Assembly (NCBI GenBank): GCA_963705285.1
Contig: OY970066.1
Coordinates: forward strand, 6,386,001 to 6,450,000
Direction of reading: 5' to 3'
DNA length: 64,000 bases
Source of the DNA: JACMLD01 sp963705285
Lineage (GTDB): Bacteria > Bacteroidota > Bacteroidia > Chitinophagales > Chitinophagaceae
Numbering within the stretch: the first letter of the stretch is position 1; every line of letters begins with the position of its first letter. The notes beneath the pieces were generated by a model. The model saw only the letters and a program-made list of their open reading frames with translations. It was not told the DNA's origin and did no database searches. The translations under genes and the position numbers were made by a program. This document shows, piece by piece, positions 28,301-37,492 of the stretch.

Positions 28301-28743
28301 AGGCTTTCAAAATTACCTACGCGGCAAACATAAATATCCAGCAATCCATCGTTATTGATATCAATAACGCTAACACCCGTGCTCCAGCCACCATCTGATG
28401 GAATCTTTGCTGCTGCTGTAACGTCTTTAAACCGTAACCCGCCCTGATTAAGATATATTTTATTTGACTGCTGGTTGCTGGCAAAGAAGAGATCAATCTT
28501 TCCATCGTTGTTAAAATCGCCAGCGCCCACCCCTGCACCATTGTAAAAATACATGTACTTAAACATATTGAAACTATCGGTGGGGGTTAACCGGTTATGA
28601 AAGTCGAGGCCGGTTGTACTGCTTTCAAGCAATTCAAACATAGGTTGCCCAACGGTTTGTTCATCCGTTCTGGCATTGCAGGCAACCAACAACAGCCATC
28701 CTGCGAGTATATAGCCGGGCCAATATTCTTTTAAAAACGTCAT
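25396..28743 (-). CDS. VCBS/FG-GAP repeat surface lipoprotein with ASPIC/UnbV domain (paralogue B)
   Basis: 1,115 residues. The signal ends in LLLVAC (cysteine about 22) followed by NARTDE, acidic residues consistent with surface export. The layout matches its neighbours: about 14 DxNxDGxxD calcium loops in FG-GAP blades and a central ASPIC/UnbV segment (GNRNALGTKVVVFAGKE ... VVIWPDNG). The N-terminal block FYNGAGVGAGDFNNDGKID is shared in type with paralogues A and C. Starts 97 bp after paralogue A and is probably in the same transcript. Its stop abuts the stop of the convergent SRPBCC gene. Confidence 0.88.
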   Translation of the reverse strand: MTFLKEYWPGYILAGWLLLVACNARTDEQTVGQPMFELLESSTTGLDFHNRLTPTDSFNMFKYMYFYNGAGVGAGDFNNDGKIDLFFASNQQSNKIYLNQGGLRFKDVTAAAKIPSDGGWSTGVSVIDINNDGLLDIYVCRVGNFESLHGKNQLLVCKGIDKDGIPFYTDEAPAYHLDFSGFSSQAAFFDYDLDGDADMFLLNHSVHQNGNFAPRKNFLGTYNELSGDRIYRNDNGKFTDVTKLAGINSSAISYGLGICVADINLDGWPDIYVGNDFHENDYLYINQKNGTFKDESEKQIMHTSQFSMGVDVSDINNDGFPEVISMDMLPQDPYILKRSLGEDNYDLFYEKIGFGYQYQYTRNNLQLNLRNGQFSEVSLYAGVAATDWSWAPLWVDFDNDGIKDLFISNGIPKRLNDIDYVNFVTNEEIQKKIKADKVDEQQMAMQEKFPQIKLPNKFYRNTGDARFADCVGQIKNDKPTYSNGAIYADFDNDGDLDVVVNNIEDAAMLYENQANDKKDKKWVELKLAGPAGNRNALGTKVVVFAGKETRVYEKTPVRGFLSSMETPLHLGLANSAIDSIVVIWPDNGFEKINVIADTLFTVAYQPNLPVFDYTHITGRWQNPSAPLQDISAQSGLTFAHHENFFHEFDREPLLPHMISTEGPGLAIADINHDGLDDVFIGAARFGKPAVFLQQANGRFSKASQPALDLDSNYETVAACFTDINNDGHPDLVVVSAGNEFYGQDEHNSPHAYLNDGKGIFVKQTGSFNAMYETASCVLPCDFDGDGFMDLFIGGRAVPWDYGQAPNSYLLKNDGRGHFTNVTMQYAAPLAHIGFVTGAAWCDLDADKKQDLVVSLEWGGIVAFMNTGKGFQQKQLTSKLGWWNFVLPVDLNADGHLDFVCGNLGLNSRLTASDAKPVKLYYNDFDGNGKKEQVLTYFLQDRELPFASIAELQKQIPTLRKKFLYAGEFAKASLKEMFTPEKLEGAVVWKADYFSNAILMNDGKNNFTVQAMPWQAQLSSYRDAVVTDANNDSLPDILLVGNYYENNIEMGRYDADYGTILLNRGNGKMEAVPFNGLQVKGQVRHVGKIKITNTNAFVLARNNDSAMVIRFSKELK

Positions 28744-28840
28744 TAGCTCTATTTAACACAACGTTCCAAGGGGGCCGTTGTTCCATTTAATTGTTTGGTG
28801 ACACCACTAACTGTACCCTGGCATGCAGGCTTACTTCTAT

Positions 28841-31800
28841 TTATTCTTGCGGCCTGATGGCAAATAACAATGGCTGCTGATCATTCTGCAAAACCAATAT
28901 CCGTTTGCCCTTCGCCGTATGCACCAGTTGCATATCGCGCACTGCTCCTCTCAAACAAAGGCCGGATTTTTGCTGGTTCATGCAGGTAAAAATACCCTGT
29001 CCATTATTTTGCAACAACTGTCCGTAATTGGCATCCAGGCAACCAAACTGTGGTTGAAAACCAAACTCGTTTCCACCGGTGAGCAGCATGGTCTTTCCAT
29101 TGTCTGTTAATGCCAGCGGAAGAACACTGTTGAGCGATGAGAGCTGGGTTTCCACCGGCAGCTTTTCAATCGTAAATTGTCCATTGCCTGTATTAATGGC
29201 CACAATAGAACTGCTGAAATTAAACCGCTTGATTACAGCTTTCTCCAGCAGCTCCCTGCCAAAAAGATCCTGCGCCGCCCTGGAAGCAAATTCTGCGTGT
29301 TTAAGGTTTTGTTTTTTCAGTGCCGGAAACTGGTCGGTTATTTCTCTTTTTAAGAATACCGGCACATCTTTTCCTCCGTAGGTACGCGTTAGAATTGTTT
29401 CATTCTGGTTATTGCTTTTGTCGAAATCGCCAATGAATAATTTTACCGGATGCGCAGAGTCTGGCCTGAGGTAAAAATTTTCGCCGATGTTACCCAATAC
29501 AAGGTCTGGTTTTCCGTCGCCGTTTACATCTGTAGCCACCACGCAGCGCCACCAGCCATACAATTTATTGAGGTTAGATTTAATTTCTTTAAAACGGTTA
29601 TCCTCATACGCAAAAATGCGTGGCGCCATCCACTCGCCGGTTACAACCAGTTGCTGATGACCGTTGCCCAGTACATCGGCCCATGCCGCGCTTTTTACCA
29701 TGCCCATTTGCGCAATGTCTTTATTGGTAGTGGTGCAAAGGTTGGTAAAATGTCCGCGGCCGTCGTTTAACAGCAGCATACTGGCAGGTGACACGCCATA
29801 ATCGCGCGGGGTGCTGCCGGCACCGGCGAACAGATCAGGAAATCCGTCATTATTAAAATCGTTGGCAATAAGCACATTGATATCAGCATCATTAACAGGA
29901 AAAGCCGCTGCGTCTACAGAAAAATTTCCTTTACCATCGTTTTTGTATAAGCGCAATTGTATTTCACGGCTGTTGGGCGGCTGGTGGTTACCGCCCGGCC
30001 CAATGGCCAGGTCAAGATCGCCATCTGCATCTGCATCAAAAAACAATACCGCCACATCTTCAAACCCTGCAAATTCTGCAAATATTTTTTGCTCCTTTTT
30101 TATAAAGTTGCCATCGGCCGTTTGCAGATAGAGGCTGCCGGCCTGTCCTATTGCGCCGCCAATATATATATCGTCCAGCTTATCTCCGTTTACATCTCCT
30201 ACTGCGGCTTTAGGGCCCTCGCGCGAAAGTAGTTCAGGAATGTTTCGCTCATAATAAAAATCAATGTAGCTGTCTTCCCTGTGTTTGTCAAACGTATTGC
30301 TTACTTGTTCAAATATAGCTGTTATATCGGGTGCAGGTTTCCAGGCAAGCGCAGTACTGTTTAATTGTGAAATAGTATGGAGCTGGTTAACCGCAGGATG
30401 TTGCAATACGGTATAGGTGCGGTTGGGCCAGCGGATAATCATGGAATCTATAGTGGCCGTGCTGCCCAAGCCAATGACCAGCTTTGTATCCATGCACGAT
30501 TGAAAGCCACGGCTGGGCACCTGTTCGCGGCTGAACACCTGGTTACCTGCAAATACCTGTACCAGGCTGCCGATTGCAAAAGTATTGTTTGTATCACCGG
30601 CAAGATTGATGGCAATATAGTTATGATGGTTCTGCTCCCTTGCATTGTTTTTATATACAAATGCCTGCATGTTTTCATTGTTTACCACCAGGTCTGCGTC
30701 GCCATCGTTATCAAGATCTCCGTAAGCAGCCCCATTACTAAATGATGCGGTGCTAAAACCCCATGTATCTGTTGCGTCTGTAAACTTTAAACCGCCCATG
30801 TTTTTATAGGCCTTGTTGGGAAGCGCTTTAACGGGTATATGTTCCAGCAGTTTTTCTACATCATCTTTTCGGTGTTCCAGCACCATCCGCTGCATAATGG
30901 TATCGGCAAAAAAATCCATGAAATCCAGATTAGTGACATCCTTGTTTACACCATTACATACATACAGATCGTTCAGTCCATCGTTGTCTGCATCAAACAT
31001 AAGTGCACCCCAGCTCCAATCGGTAGCTTCTATGCCGCTAAAATTGGCCACCTCCATAAATTGTCCGTTGCGGTTGTTTACATGAAGGCAATTCTGCATA
31101 AACTGGCGGTAAAAGCCTGCGTTCCATTTGCCATTGTACAAGTCTATGTTATCGAATGCGCCCAGTGTTTTAAGGCGATAATCATCGCCGGGCAGCATAT
31201 CAGTTGAAAAGATATCAGGATAACCATCGTTATTTACATCTGCCAGGTCAGCGCCCATTGAAGAAAAACTGATATGCCCCATGCGTTCTTCGAGCTGGTC
31301 TTTAAAGGTACCATTGTGCTGGTTGATGTAGAGGTAGTCGCGTTCGTAAGAATCATTGGAAACATAAATATCCAGGTAGCCATCACCGTTAATATCTCCC
31401 ACGGAAGCACCGAGCCCAAAACTAATCAGCGAACCATGTATGCCCGCGCGTTGGGTAACTTCGGTGTAATGGCCTTCATCGTTGCGAAAGAGATGATCGC
31501 CGCCACCTTTCAAAAAGGGTTTCACTTCCCACGCAGAGTCAGGCAAATCGCGCCGGTTAGAATTGTTGAGGGTGTTTACCGGTATAGGACTGTTGTTGAT
31601 CATAAAACAATCCAGATCGCCATCATTGTCATAATCAAAAAACGATACCTGTGTAGTGTAAGCAGTTATATCCAGACCGTATTGATGCGCAGATTCGGTG
31701 AAAGAAAGGTTTCGGTTATTGATATAAAGCTTATTGCGCCGGTGGCCGGTGCTCATGTGGCCCGAACTGCAAACATAAATATCCAGCCATCCATCATTAT

Positions 31801-32164
31801 TGATATCTACAAATACAACGCCGGTACTCCACATGGAGTCTTGCCGGATCCCGGCTTTCAGTGTAATATCCTCAAATTTGAAATTGCCTTTGTTAAGGTA
31901 CAGTTTGTTATCGCCCATATTAGACGTAAGAAACAGATCTGCCAGCCCGTCTTTATTTACATCACCAATGGCCACTCCACCGCCGTTGTAGAAATTACGG
32001 AAAAGGAAACTATTGTCAATTTGCCCGTCTTTCACCTTGTTATTGAAATTTATACCGGTGCTGTCCATCAACTGAAAGAGCATCGGTGCCTGCGTTGTTT
32101 TTTCATGGCAGGAAGCAATCAGCATCAACACAACAAACAGGACCGGGTGTACAAACTTCAACAT
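28841..32164 (-). CDS. VCBS/FG-GAP repeat surface lipoprotein with ASPIC/UnbV domain (paralogue A)
   Basis: 1,107 residues with lipobox LMLIASC (cysteine about 19). Around 13 calcium-binding loops (for example DVNKDGLAD, DINNDGWLD, DYDNDGDLD) lie in FG-GAP blades. The ASPIC/UnbV segment has FAIGSLVQVFAGNQ and IIRWPN. It is the first gene after susD, separated from it by an 88-bp gap containing a strong hairpin. Triplication of this gene type next to one SusC/SusD pair suggests paralogues with different ligands or positions in a surface complex; that is inference. Confidence 0.88.
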   Translation of the reverse strand: MLKFVHPVLFVVLMLIASCHEKTTQAPMLFQLMDSTGINFNNKVKDGQIDNSFLFRNFYNGGGVAIGDVNKDGLADLFLTSNMGDNKLYLNKGNFKFEDITLKAGIRQDSMWSTGVVFVDINNDGWLDIYVCSSGHMSTGHRRNKLYINNRNLSFTESAHQYGLDITAYTTQVSFFDYDNDGDLDCFMINNSPIPVNTLNNSNRRDLPDSAWEVKPFLKGGGDHLFRNDEGHYTEVTQRAGIHGSLISFGLGASVGDINGDGYLDIYVSNDSYERDYLYINQHNGTFKDQLEERMGHISFSSMGADLADVNNDGYPDIFSTDMLPGDDYRLKTLGAFDNIDLYNGKWNAGFYRQFMQNCLHVNNRNGQFMEVANFSGIEATDWSWGALMFDADNDGLNDLYVCNGVNKDVTNLDFMDFFADTIMQRMVLEHRKDDVEKLLEHIPVKALPNKAYKNMGGLKFTDATDTWGFSTASFSNGAAYGDLDNDGDADLVVNNENMQAFVYKNNAREQNHHNYIAINLAGDTNNTFAIGSLVQVFAGNQVFSREQVPSRGFQSCMDTKLVIGLGSTATIDSMIIRWPNRTYTVLQHPAVNQLHTISQLNSTALAWKPAPDITAIFEQVSNTFDKHREDSYIDFYYERNIPELLSREGPKAAVGDVNGDKLDDIYIGGAIGQAGSLYLQTADGNFIKKEQKIFAEFAGFEDVAVLFFDADADGDLDLAIGPGGNHQPPNSREIQLRLYKNDGKGNFSVDAAAFPVNDADINVLIANDFNNDGFPDLFAGAGSTPRDYGVSPASMLLLNDGRGHFTNLCTTTNKDIAQMGMVKSAAWADVLGNGHQQLVVTGEWMAPRIFAYEDNRFKEIKSNLNKLYGWWRCVVATDVNGDGKPDLVLGNIGENFYLRPDSAHPVKLFIGDFDKSNNQNETILTRTYGGKDVPVFLKREITDQFPALKKQNLKHAEFASRAAQDLFGRELLEKAVIKRFNFSSSIVAINTGNGQFTIEKLPVETQLSSLNSVLPLALTDNGKTMLLTGGNEFGFQPQFGCLDANYGQLLQNNGQGIFTCMNQQKSGLCLRGAVRDMQLVHTAKGKRILVLQNDQQPLLFAIRPQE

Positions 32165-32197
32165 GTTGAACGTATCATCTTTTGCGGGTCAAAAATA

Positions 32198-32227
32198 GCA
32201 AAAGGCCATTATGAAATGGCCTTTTGC
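32198..32227 (-). terminator. Strong hairpin between susD and the first VCBS gene (attenuator or terminator)
   Basis: Perfect 12-bp stem GCAAAAGGCCAT / ATGGCCTTTTGC with a 6-nt loop; on the minus strand it is followed by TATTTTTG. It has terminator form, but the same T tract also matches the -7 consensus TAnnTTTG about 25 nt before the VCBS start. It could therefore both reduce read-through from susCD and start a new transcript. Confidence 0.7.
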
Positions 32228-32252
32228 TCGTTTATCAATTGCAAATATTGTA

Positions 32253-33923
32253 TTAATACCCAGGATTCTGTTTCAGGTTGGGATTGCTTGCCAATGCCTG
32301 TGTTGGAATAGGGAATACGTTGTAATGTGCGTCATCTGTGGGTTTATACTGCCAGATTACATTGAATACACCAAAGCGGAGTAAGTCTGTACGGCGTACG
32401 CTTTCCCAGTAGAGTTCACGGCCGCGTTCTGCCAGCAACGTATTGGGGTCGTCTACATTGGTTTTGTTTACCAGCGGTAAAGTAGCCAGTGCACCCGCAC
32501 CACGTGCAGCACGCAAAGTATTTACCAGCGTAAGTGCACCTGCATTATCAGGAGCAGTAGCTCTCATTTTTGCTTCTGCCACCATCAACACAACATCAGA
32601 ATAACGGAATATTTGTACCCAGTTACCCGCCGGGCCACCCCAATAGTCGCCACTGGCAACATCGGGCACATATTTAATTACGCGGATACCGGTTACTTCC
32701 AGGTTAGCACCAGTTTCAATCATTGATGGAGCAATGGCTGGGTCAAATGCAAGGGGGGCGCCTTTTCTATCTTTCTGCGCGGTACCATCTGCATCATATT
32801 GCTGACCGATAAGGAAACCTGGTTTCATGCCAATTACATTGGTAAGGCCATTATAGAAGCGGCCACCGATGCGTTTATCAACAGCAGTGTCTTTGTAGCG
32901 GCCAGATTTGTCTGCACCAAAACCTGTAACACCAACCATTGGCGTGGTAGCACCAAAGCTGTTATAAAAATCTCCGATAGTAGTAAATCCGTTCCAACCG
33001 GCATTGGGAGCTTTTGATTTGTTGGAATTATAGTGGGTGGTCATATTCCAGCGGCCATTGATACCACTGTTGTTGGCACTTACACCAGAAGCATTGGGAA
33101 AAGCAAAGATGGATTCTTTACCACCATTGTTTCCTGCAATAAAGTTATTGAAGTACTCTGCTTCAAAACTGAATTTACCACCGGTAATTATAGAATTGCC
33201 CAGGGTAATTACCTGTTGCATATCTGCGTCGGCAAAAGTAGGCGCTGTACGGTTGGTGAACATACCGCGGTTGAGGTAAGTTTTCATCAACAATACGCGG
33301 GCTGCTTCTTTGGTAGCAACACTAGCGTTGTTAGAACCACCTGCATCGGGCAGGTTGGGCAAAGCCGCAGTCAGTTCATCTATGATAAACTGTGATGCTG
33401 CAGCACCTGTTTTTACTTCAGGGGCATTCAGCAGGTTATCGCCTGGGTTGCGGAAAGGGTACTGGTTGTATAGATCCAGCAGAAAATACAAAGACAGTGC
33501 GCGCAGGAATTTTGCTTCTGCCGCTTGTCCTGCAGATGGACTAAAAGCCAGCACGTTGGTAGCGTCAAAGTTTATTTTATTCAGGGCATTGAACACATTC
33601 AGTACCTGGCTGTGATCAGCGTTCCAGGAATGGCTGTGTACAACACGCCAAACACCATTATCATCCCAGTCGCCACCACGTGTGGGAACCAGTGACTCAT
33701 CGGTAGTGTTTTCCTGTAAAGAGAATACAAGGTCCTGTGCGGTAAAAGGACCGCCAAGATCTGCATATGCTGCGGCCAGCAACAATTTTACACCTTCTGC
33801 GCCCAGGGCGTTTGCGGTTTGACCATTTGTGAGCGAACTATTCAGCGATTCGTTTAGCTTGGTACAGCTAGCCAGCACCGTAGCCAGGGAAATCACTGCA
33901 AGCATTAATTTATTAGGTTTCAT
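32253..33923 (-). CDS. susD: SusD/RagB-family glycan-binding lipoprotein
   Basis: 556 residues from the ATG at 33923; a TTG two codons earlier is less likely. Lipobox ATVLASC at about residue 20. The SusD N-terminal block (about 40-180) contains AKFLRALSLYFLLDLYNQYPF, the tetratricopeptide-like scaffold. The C-terminal RagB/SusD block contains VLMVAEAKMRATAP, LVNTLRAARGA and LLAERGRELYWESVRRTDLLRFG, all classic. It caps the SusC pore and binds oligosaccharide at the cell surface. It is 20 bp downstream of susC and probably co-translated. Confidence 0.95.
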   Translation of the reverse strand: MKPNKLMLAVISLATVLASCTKLNESLNSSLTNGQTANALGAEGVKLLLAAAYADLGGPFTAQDLVFSLQENTTDESLVPTRGGDWDDNGVWRVVHSHSWNADHSQVLNVFNALNKINFDATNVLAFSPSAGQAAEAKFLRALSLYFLLDLYNQYPFRNPGDNLLNAPEVKTGAAASQFIIDELTAALPNLPDAGGSNNASVATKEAARVLLMKTYLNRGMFTNRTAPTFADADMQQVITLGNSIITGGKFSFEAEYFNNFIAGNNGGKESIFAFPNASGVSANNSGINGRWNMTTHYNSNKSKAPNAGWNGFTTIGDFYNSFGATTPMVGVTGFGADKSGRYKDTAVDKRIGGRFYNGLTNVIGMKPGFLIGQQYDADGTAQKDRKGAPLAFDPAIAPSMIETGANLEVTGIRVIKYVPDVASGDYWGGPAGNWVQIFRYSDVVLMVAEAKMRATAPDNAGALTLVNTLRAARGAGALATLPLVNKTNVDDPNTLLAERGRELYWESVRRTDLLRFGVFNVIWQYKPTDDAHYNVFPIPTQALASNPNLKQNPGY

Positions 33924-33943
33924 GTGCAATCGATTTTTTTAAA

Positions 33944-36916
33944 TTAAAATAATGACAGGTTAACTCCAACAATAATCATCCTTGCTGTAGGGTAAGGAAT
34001 GTACTCAATAGATTTTGAAGGATAACCGCCATTTGATTTATCAATATTTACCTCTGGATCAAATCCGGAGAATTTGGTGATAACAAGCAGGTTGCTGCCA
34101 GTTACGTAGATGCTGGAATTTTTAACAAACTTGCCAACGTTTCCGAGGTTGTAGGTGATAGTGGCATTGCGCAATTTGAAGAAATTGCCAGACTCAAGAA
34201 AACGGTCTGACGCCGCTACACCACTGCTGGCTTTCTCTGGTGAATTGAAAGCATTTTTATCAATGTTTCTGCCCTGAATGATACCGGCAACATTGGTAAC
34301 ACTGGTAGCAGTGTTGTTGTATACTTTATAACCAGCTGCACCGCCACCGTTCAATACCAGGTCAAGTTTCTTGTAACGAACTGTAATGGTTGCACCAAAC
34401 ATATTGCTTGGGTTGGGGTTACCGGCAAATTGCGGGTTGTCGCCAATTTTCTGGTTGCCTGCCTGATCATATCCAAGGAAAGGTTTCAGATAGTACACCA
34501 GTAGTGGCTGGTTGTTGGTGATTAATTCAGAGAAAGAACCACTCACGCCCTGACCGTTTACCTGGCCGCTCAAGATAGCTGCCTGGTTGAAATTGGTGAG
34601 TTTATTATTGTTATGCGCCCAGTTACCACTTACATCCAGTGTAAAATCTTTTTTCTGAATAAGGGTGGCACCAATAGCAATCTCATATCCTTTGTTGATA
34701 AGGTTAGCGGGAAGGTTTAACCAAACTGATGTAGCGGGTGCCGGTTGAATAGCAGAACCCTGGTAAAGCAGGTTGGTGGTGTTTTTGCGGTAGTAATCAA
34801 ATGAACCAAAAATACGGCCTTGCATGATTCCAAAATCCAGTCCGAAGTTGGACGATTTGGTTTGCTCCCATTTCAGGTTGGGATTCAATACGTTTACCTG
34901 GCCGGCAGTATTGTAGGCAGAGAATGCGAATTGTTCCAGGGAAGAACCTGCAGGGAATTCCTGGCTACCGGTAATACCCCATGAAGCCCTTAACGCCAGG
35001 TTGCTGAACAGGCGATTGTCTTTCATGAACGATTCGTTATTAATACGCCATAATGCTGCAAATGAAGGGAAGGTTCCGTACCTGTTGTTTGCACCAAACT
35101 TGCTTGAACCATCGCGCCTTACCGTGGCAGTCACCAGGTATTTGTCATCCCAGTTAAATATACCTCTTGCAAAATAAGATTGCAATTCGGTAGTGGGGTC
35201 AACATAACTCTGGTGAGGGTCTTGCACTTTCGCATCCTGGAAGATAGAAGTGTATTTAATAGGGATGCGGGTTGTTTGGGTAAGGTTTGTGTTGAAAGTA
35301 TTGGCAGCCTGGGCATCTACACCAAAATCACTTTTCCAATACTCATATCCCACCAAAGCATTCAGGTGAAGCTTTTGGGTGATATCAAAATTGTAATTCA
35401 ATGTATGGGTAAAAGTCTGTGAGTTTAAGCGGGCGTTGGCAATGGCTGCGAGACCTTTACCAGAAATGGCGTTAAAACCCTGCAGCCATCCTTCGTAATT
35501 AACGAGACGGCTACCTTCACTATGATTAATACCATAGAGCATTTTGTACTCCAGGTTGGGTAAAATTTTATAGGCACCTGAAATATTTCCCAGAATGGTA
35601 GTGGTAGTGGCTTTATCGCTAATGCCATCTATCAACGCCATAGGATTGGGTGTACCGTTTGTGGGGAACATGAACTGACCGTTTGCATCGCGGTAATTCT
35701 GTGTAGGATTCCATTGCAAAGCAGCACTCATCAGGTTACCTGCAGAACCAGTAGTGTTAAACACATAACCAAAGTTGTGCGGTACAGTACCGGCAATCAG
35801 GTTAAAATCAAGTGTCAGTTTTTTATCAAGCAATCTTTCAGTACCGTTGAAAGTACCAATGTATTTCTGCAAACCGGTTCCTTTTACAAAACCTTCTGTG
35901 CTGTTTGCATAAAAAGATGCACGGTATTTACCAGTTTCGTTACCACCGCTCAATGCCATATTATAAGACTGAGATATGGAGGTACTGGTAATATCTTTCA
36001 ATGCGTCTACATTACCACCTGCATTGAGTGAAGCAGCACCACCATATTTGCTGATAGCACTGATAAACTCTCCTCTGTTCAATACGTCAAAACGTTTCAT
36101 ATAACCTGCAAACGCTCCAAAGGCTGTATTGATATCAATTTTGGTTGGGCCGGCGCTTCCTTTTTTAAGGGTGATGGCGATTACACCATTGGCGGCACGG
36201 CTACCGTAGATAGCAGCAGAAGACGCGTCTTTCAAAACGTCTATTGATGCAATATCATTCGGGTTGATAAATAATAATGGGTTGGAACTCGGTGTGGCAC
36301 CATCTCCATTGCTGTTGCCTGGTTCTGCGTTTCTGCCATCAAGCGGAACGCCGTCTATCACGTACAATGGATTGTTGTTTGCCCTGAGAGAGCTGGTACC
36401 ACGCACCTGTACAGTAGTTCCTGCACCAGGCTCACCGCTATTAACGGTAACCAGTACACCCGCAATTTTACTTTGCAGCAACTGGTCGGGTGTTGAAATA
36501 GTACCCTTGTTAAAGTTTTTTGCCTGGATGGACGCTACCGAACCGGTAACATCTTTTTTGCGCACACCACCATAACCGATAACCACTACTTCGTTAAGGT
36601 TTGAGTTGCTGGCTGCAAGAGTAATCGAAGCCGCATCGGCCACGCTTATCTCTTTTCTGTCGAAACCAACAGAAGTAACCACCAGTGTAGTTACATTAGC
36701 AGGAACAGTCAGTGAAAACCCACCATCTGCACCGGTTGAGGTTCCGTTTTTGGACCCCTTTGGCTGAACAGTGGCGCCAACGATGGGAGAACCATCTTTA
36801 GCATCTGTAACCTTGCCTGCAACTGTTTTTGTTTGAGAAAATACCTGCGAACACGCAAAGAGAAAAAGAAAGCCTAAGGATAGCGCTTTCGTAATGAAGA
36901 TTTTGGTATTCTTCAT
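33944..36916 (-). CDS. susC: SusC/RagA-family TonB-linked outer-membrane transporter
   Basis: 990 residues. Signal peptide (cleavage near QVFSQ, about 28). A carboxypeptidase-regulatory-like domain follows (about 32-105; VAGKVTDAKDGSPIVGATV), then the linker NEVVVIGYG typical of SusC proteins. The plug has the SusC signature IDVLKDASSAAIYGSRAANGVI at about 225, and the 22-strand barrel ends in a C-terminal phenylalanine (VGVNLSLF). Imports oligosaccharides with energy from TonB. First gene of the locus, transcribed divergently from the AraC regulator. Confidence 0.96.
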   Translation of the reverse strand: MKNTKIFITKALSLGFLFLFACSQVFSQTKTVAGKVTDAKDGSPIVGATVQPKGSKNGTSTGADGGFSLTVPANVTTLVVTSVGFDRKEISVADAASITLAASNSNLNEVVVIGYGGVRKKDVTGSVASIQAKNFNKGTISTPDQLLQSKIAGVLVTVNSGEPGAGTTVQVRGTSSLRANNNPLYVIDGVPLDGRNAEPGNSNGDGATPSSNPLLFINPNDIASIDVLKDASSAAIYGSRAANGVIAITLKKGSAGPTKIDINTAFGAFAGYMKRFDVLNRGEFISAISKYGGAASLNAGGNVDALKDITSTSISQSYNMALSGGNETGKYRASFYANSTEGFVKGTGLQKYIGTFNGTERLLDKKLTLDFNLIAGTVPHNFGYVFNTTGSAGNLMSAALQWNPTQNYRDANGQFMFPTNGTPNPMALIDGISDKATTTTILGNISGAYKILPNLEYKMLYGINHSEGSRLVNYEGWLQGFNAISGKGLAAIANARLNSQTFTHTLNYNFDITQKLHLNALVGYEYWKSDFGVDAQAANTFNTNLTQTTRIPIKYTSIFQDAKVQDPHQSYVDPTTELQSYFARGIFNWDDKYLVTATVRRDGSSKFGANNRYGTFPSFAALWRINNESFMKDNRLFSNLALRASWGITGSQEFPAGSSLEQFAFSAYNTAGQVNVLNPNLKWEQTKSSNFGLDFGIMQGRIFGSFDYYRKNTTNLLYQGSAIQPAPATSVWLNLPANLINKGYEIAIGATLIQKKDFTLDVSGNWAHNNNKLTNFNQAAILSGQVNGQGVSGSFSELITNNQPLLVYYLKPFLGYDQAGNQKIGDNPQFAGNPNPSNMFGATITVRYKKLDLVLNGGGAAGYKVYNNTATSVTNVAGIIQGRNIDKNAFNSPEKASSGVAASDRFLESGNFFKLRNATITYNLGNVGKFVKNSSIYVTGSNLLVITKFSGFDPEVNIDKSNGGYPSKSIEYIPYPTARMIIVGVNLSLF

Positions 36917-37492
36917 ACGGCAAATAGTTTTTAGTTAAGCAATAGATATATGTCTACGAAATATATAAAATAACAACCACACGAACTATGTATAGTCATT
37001 ACGTTTATAGCTGTTTAGCATTATAAAGCAGTATCAAATCATCGTCTTCTGCCTTCTCCCCCTAAATATTTGTGTAATTTTTACACGGTAAAAATAATCA
37101 CTAAATATTACCTTCCAAAAAATTAATTCAATTTTAATATGAAAGGCGGAACCAGGATGGAATTGTTCCTGATACTTGACAACCAGACCTCAAAAGTTGA
37201 TGCTTGAAGTTAAAAAAAAACTAAAAATCGGTGTTTTTGGCATTGTTCTCTTGCTGAGTGTGTCTAAGGCTGCGCAAATTTGATAATTAAGAATCATAAA
37301 AAAATCATCTGCATTAAGCTCTTCTTCATCTATATTAATACTTATTGATTAGTTTTGGGCCTGCGAATTATTAATGAGCATTAAAGAAAACCGGTAGCCT
37401 GACAGAACAGGACAGTTGTTTCACAGAAAACCACGATAATCAGGTTCAAGGTTAAACAATCACCGGTATCATCACCAAAACTAACCAGCGCC
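36917..37492. other. Divergent control region between susC and the AraC regulator
   Basis: A 576-bp AT-rich gap, the longest unexplained spacer in the locus and the likely site of susC control. TAGTTTTG at 37350-37357 fits the -7 consensus for the AraC gene, but without a matching -33 box. The T/A-rich stretch nearest susC has no clear TAnnTTTG. No coding sequence or RNA gene was recognised. Confidence 0.55.

Noticed and set aside
31274..32311. Long open frame (345 codons) opposite the first VCBS gene
   Set aside because: It runs antisense through a well supported coding region and arises from the codon bias of the calcium-loop repeats. Similar antisense frames occur opposite the other two VCBS genes.
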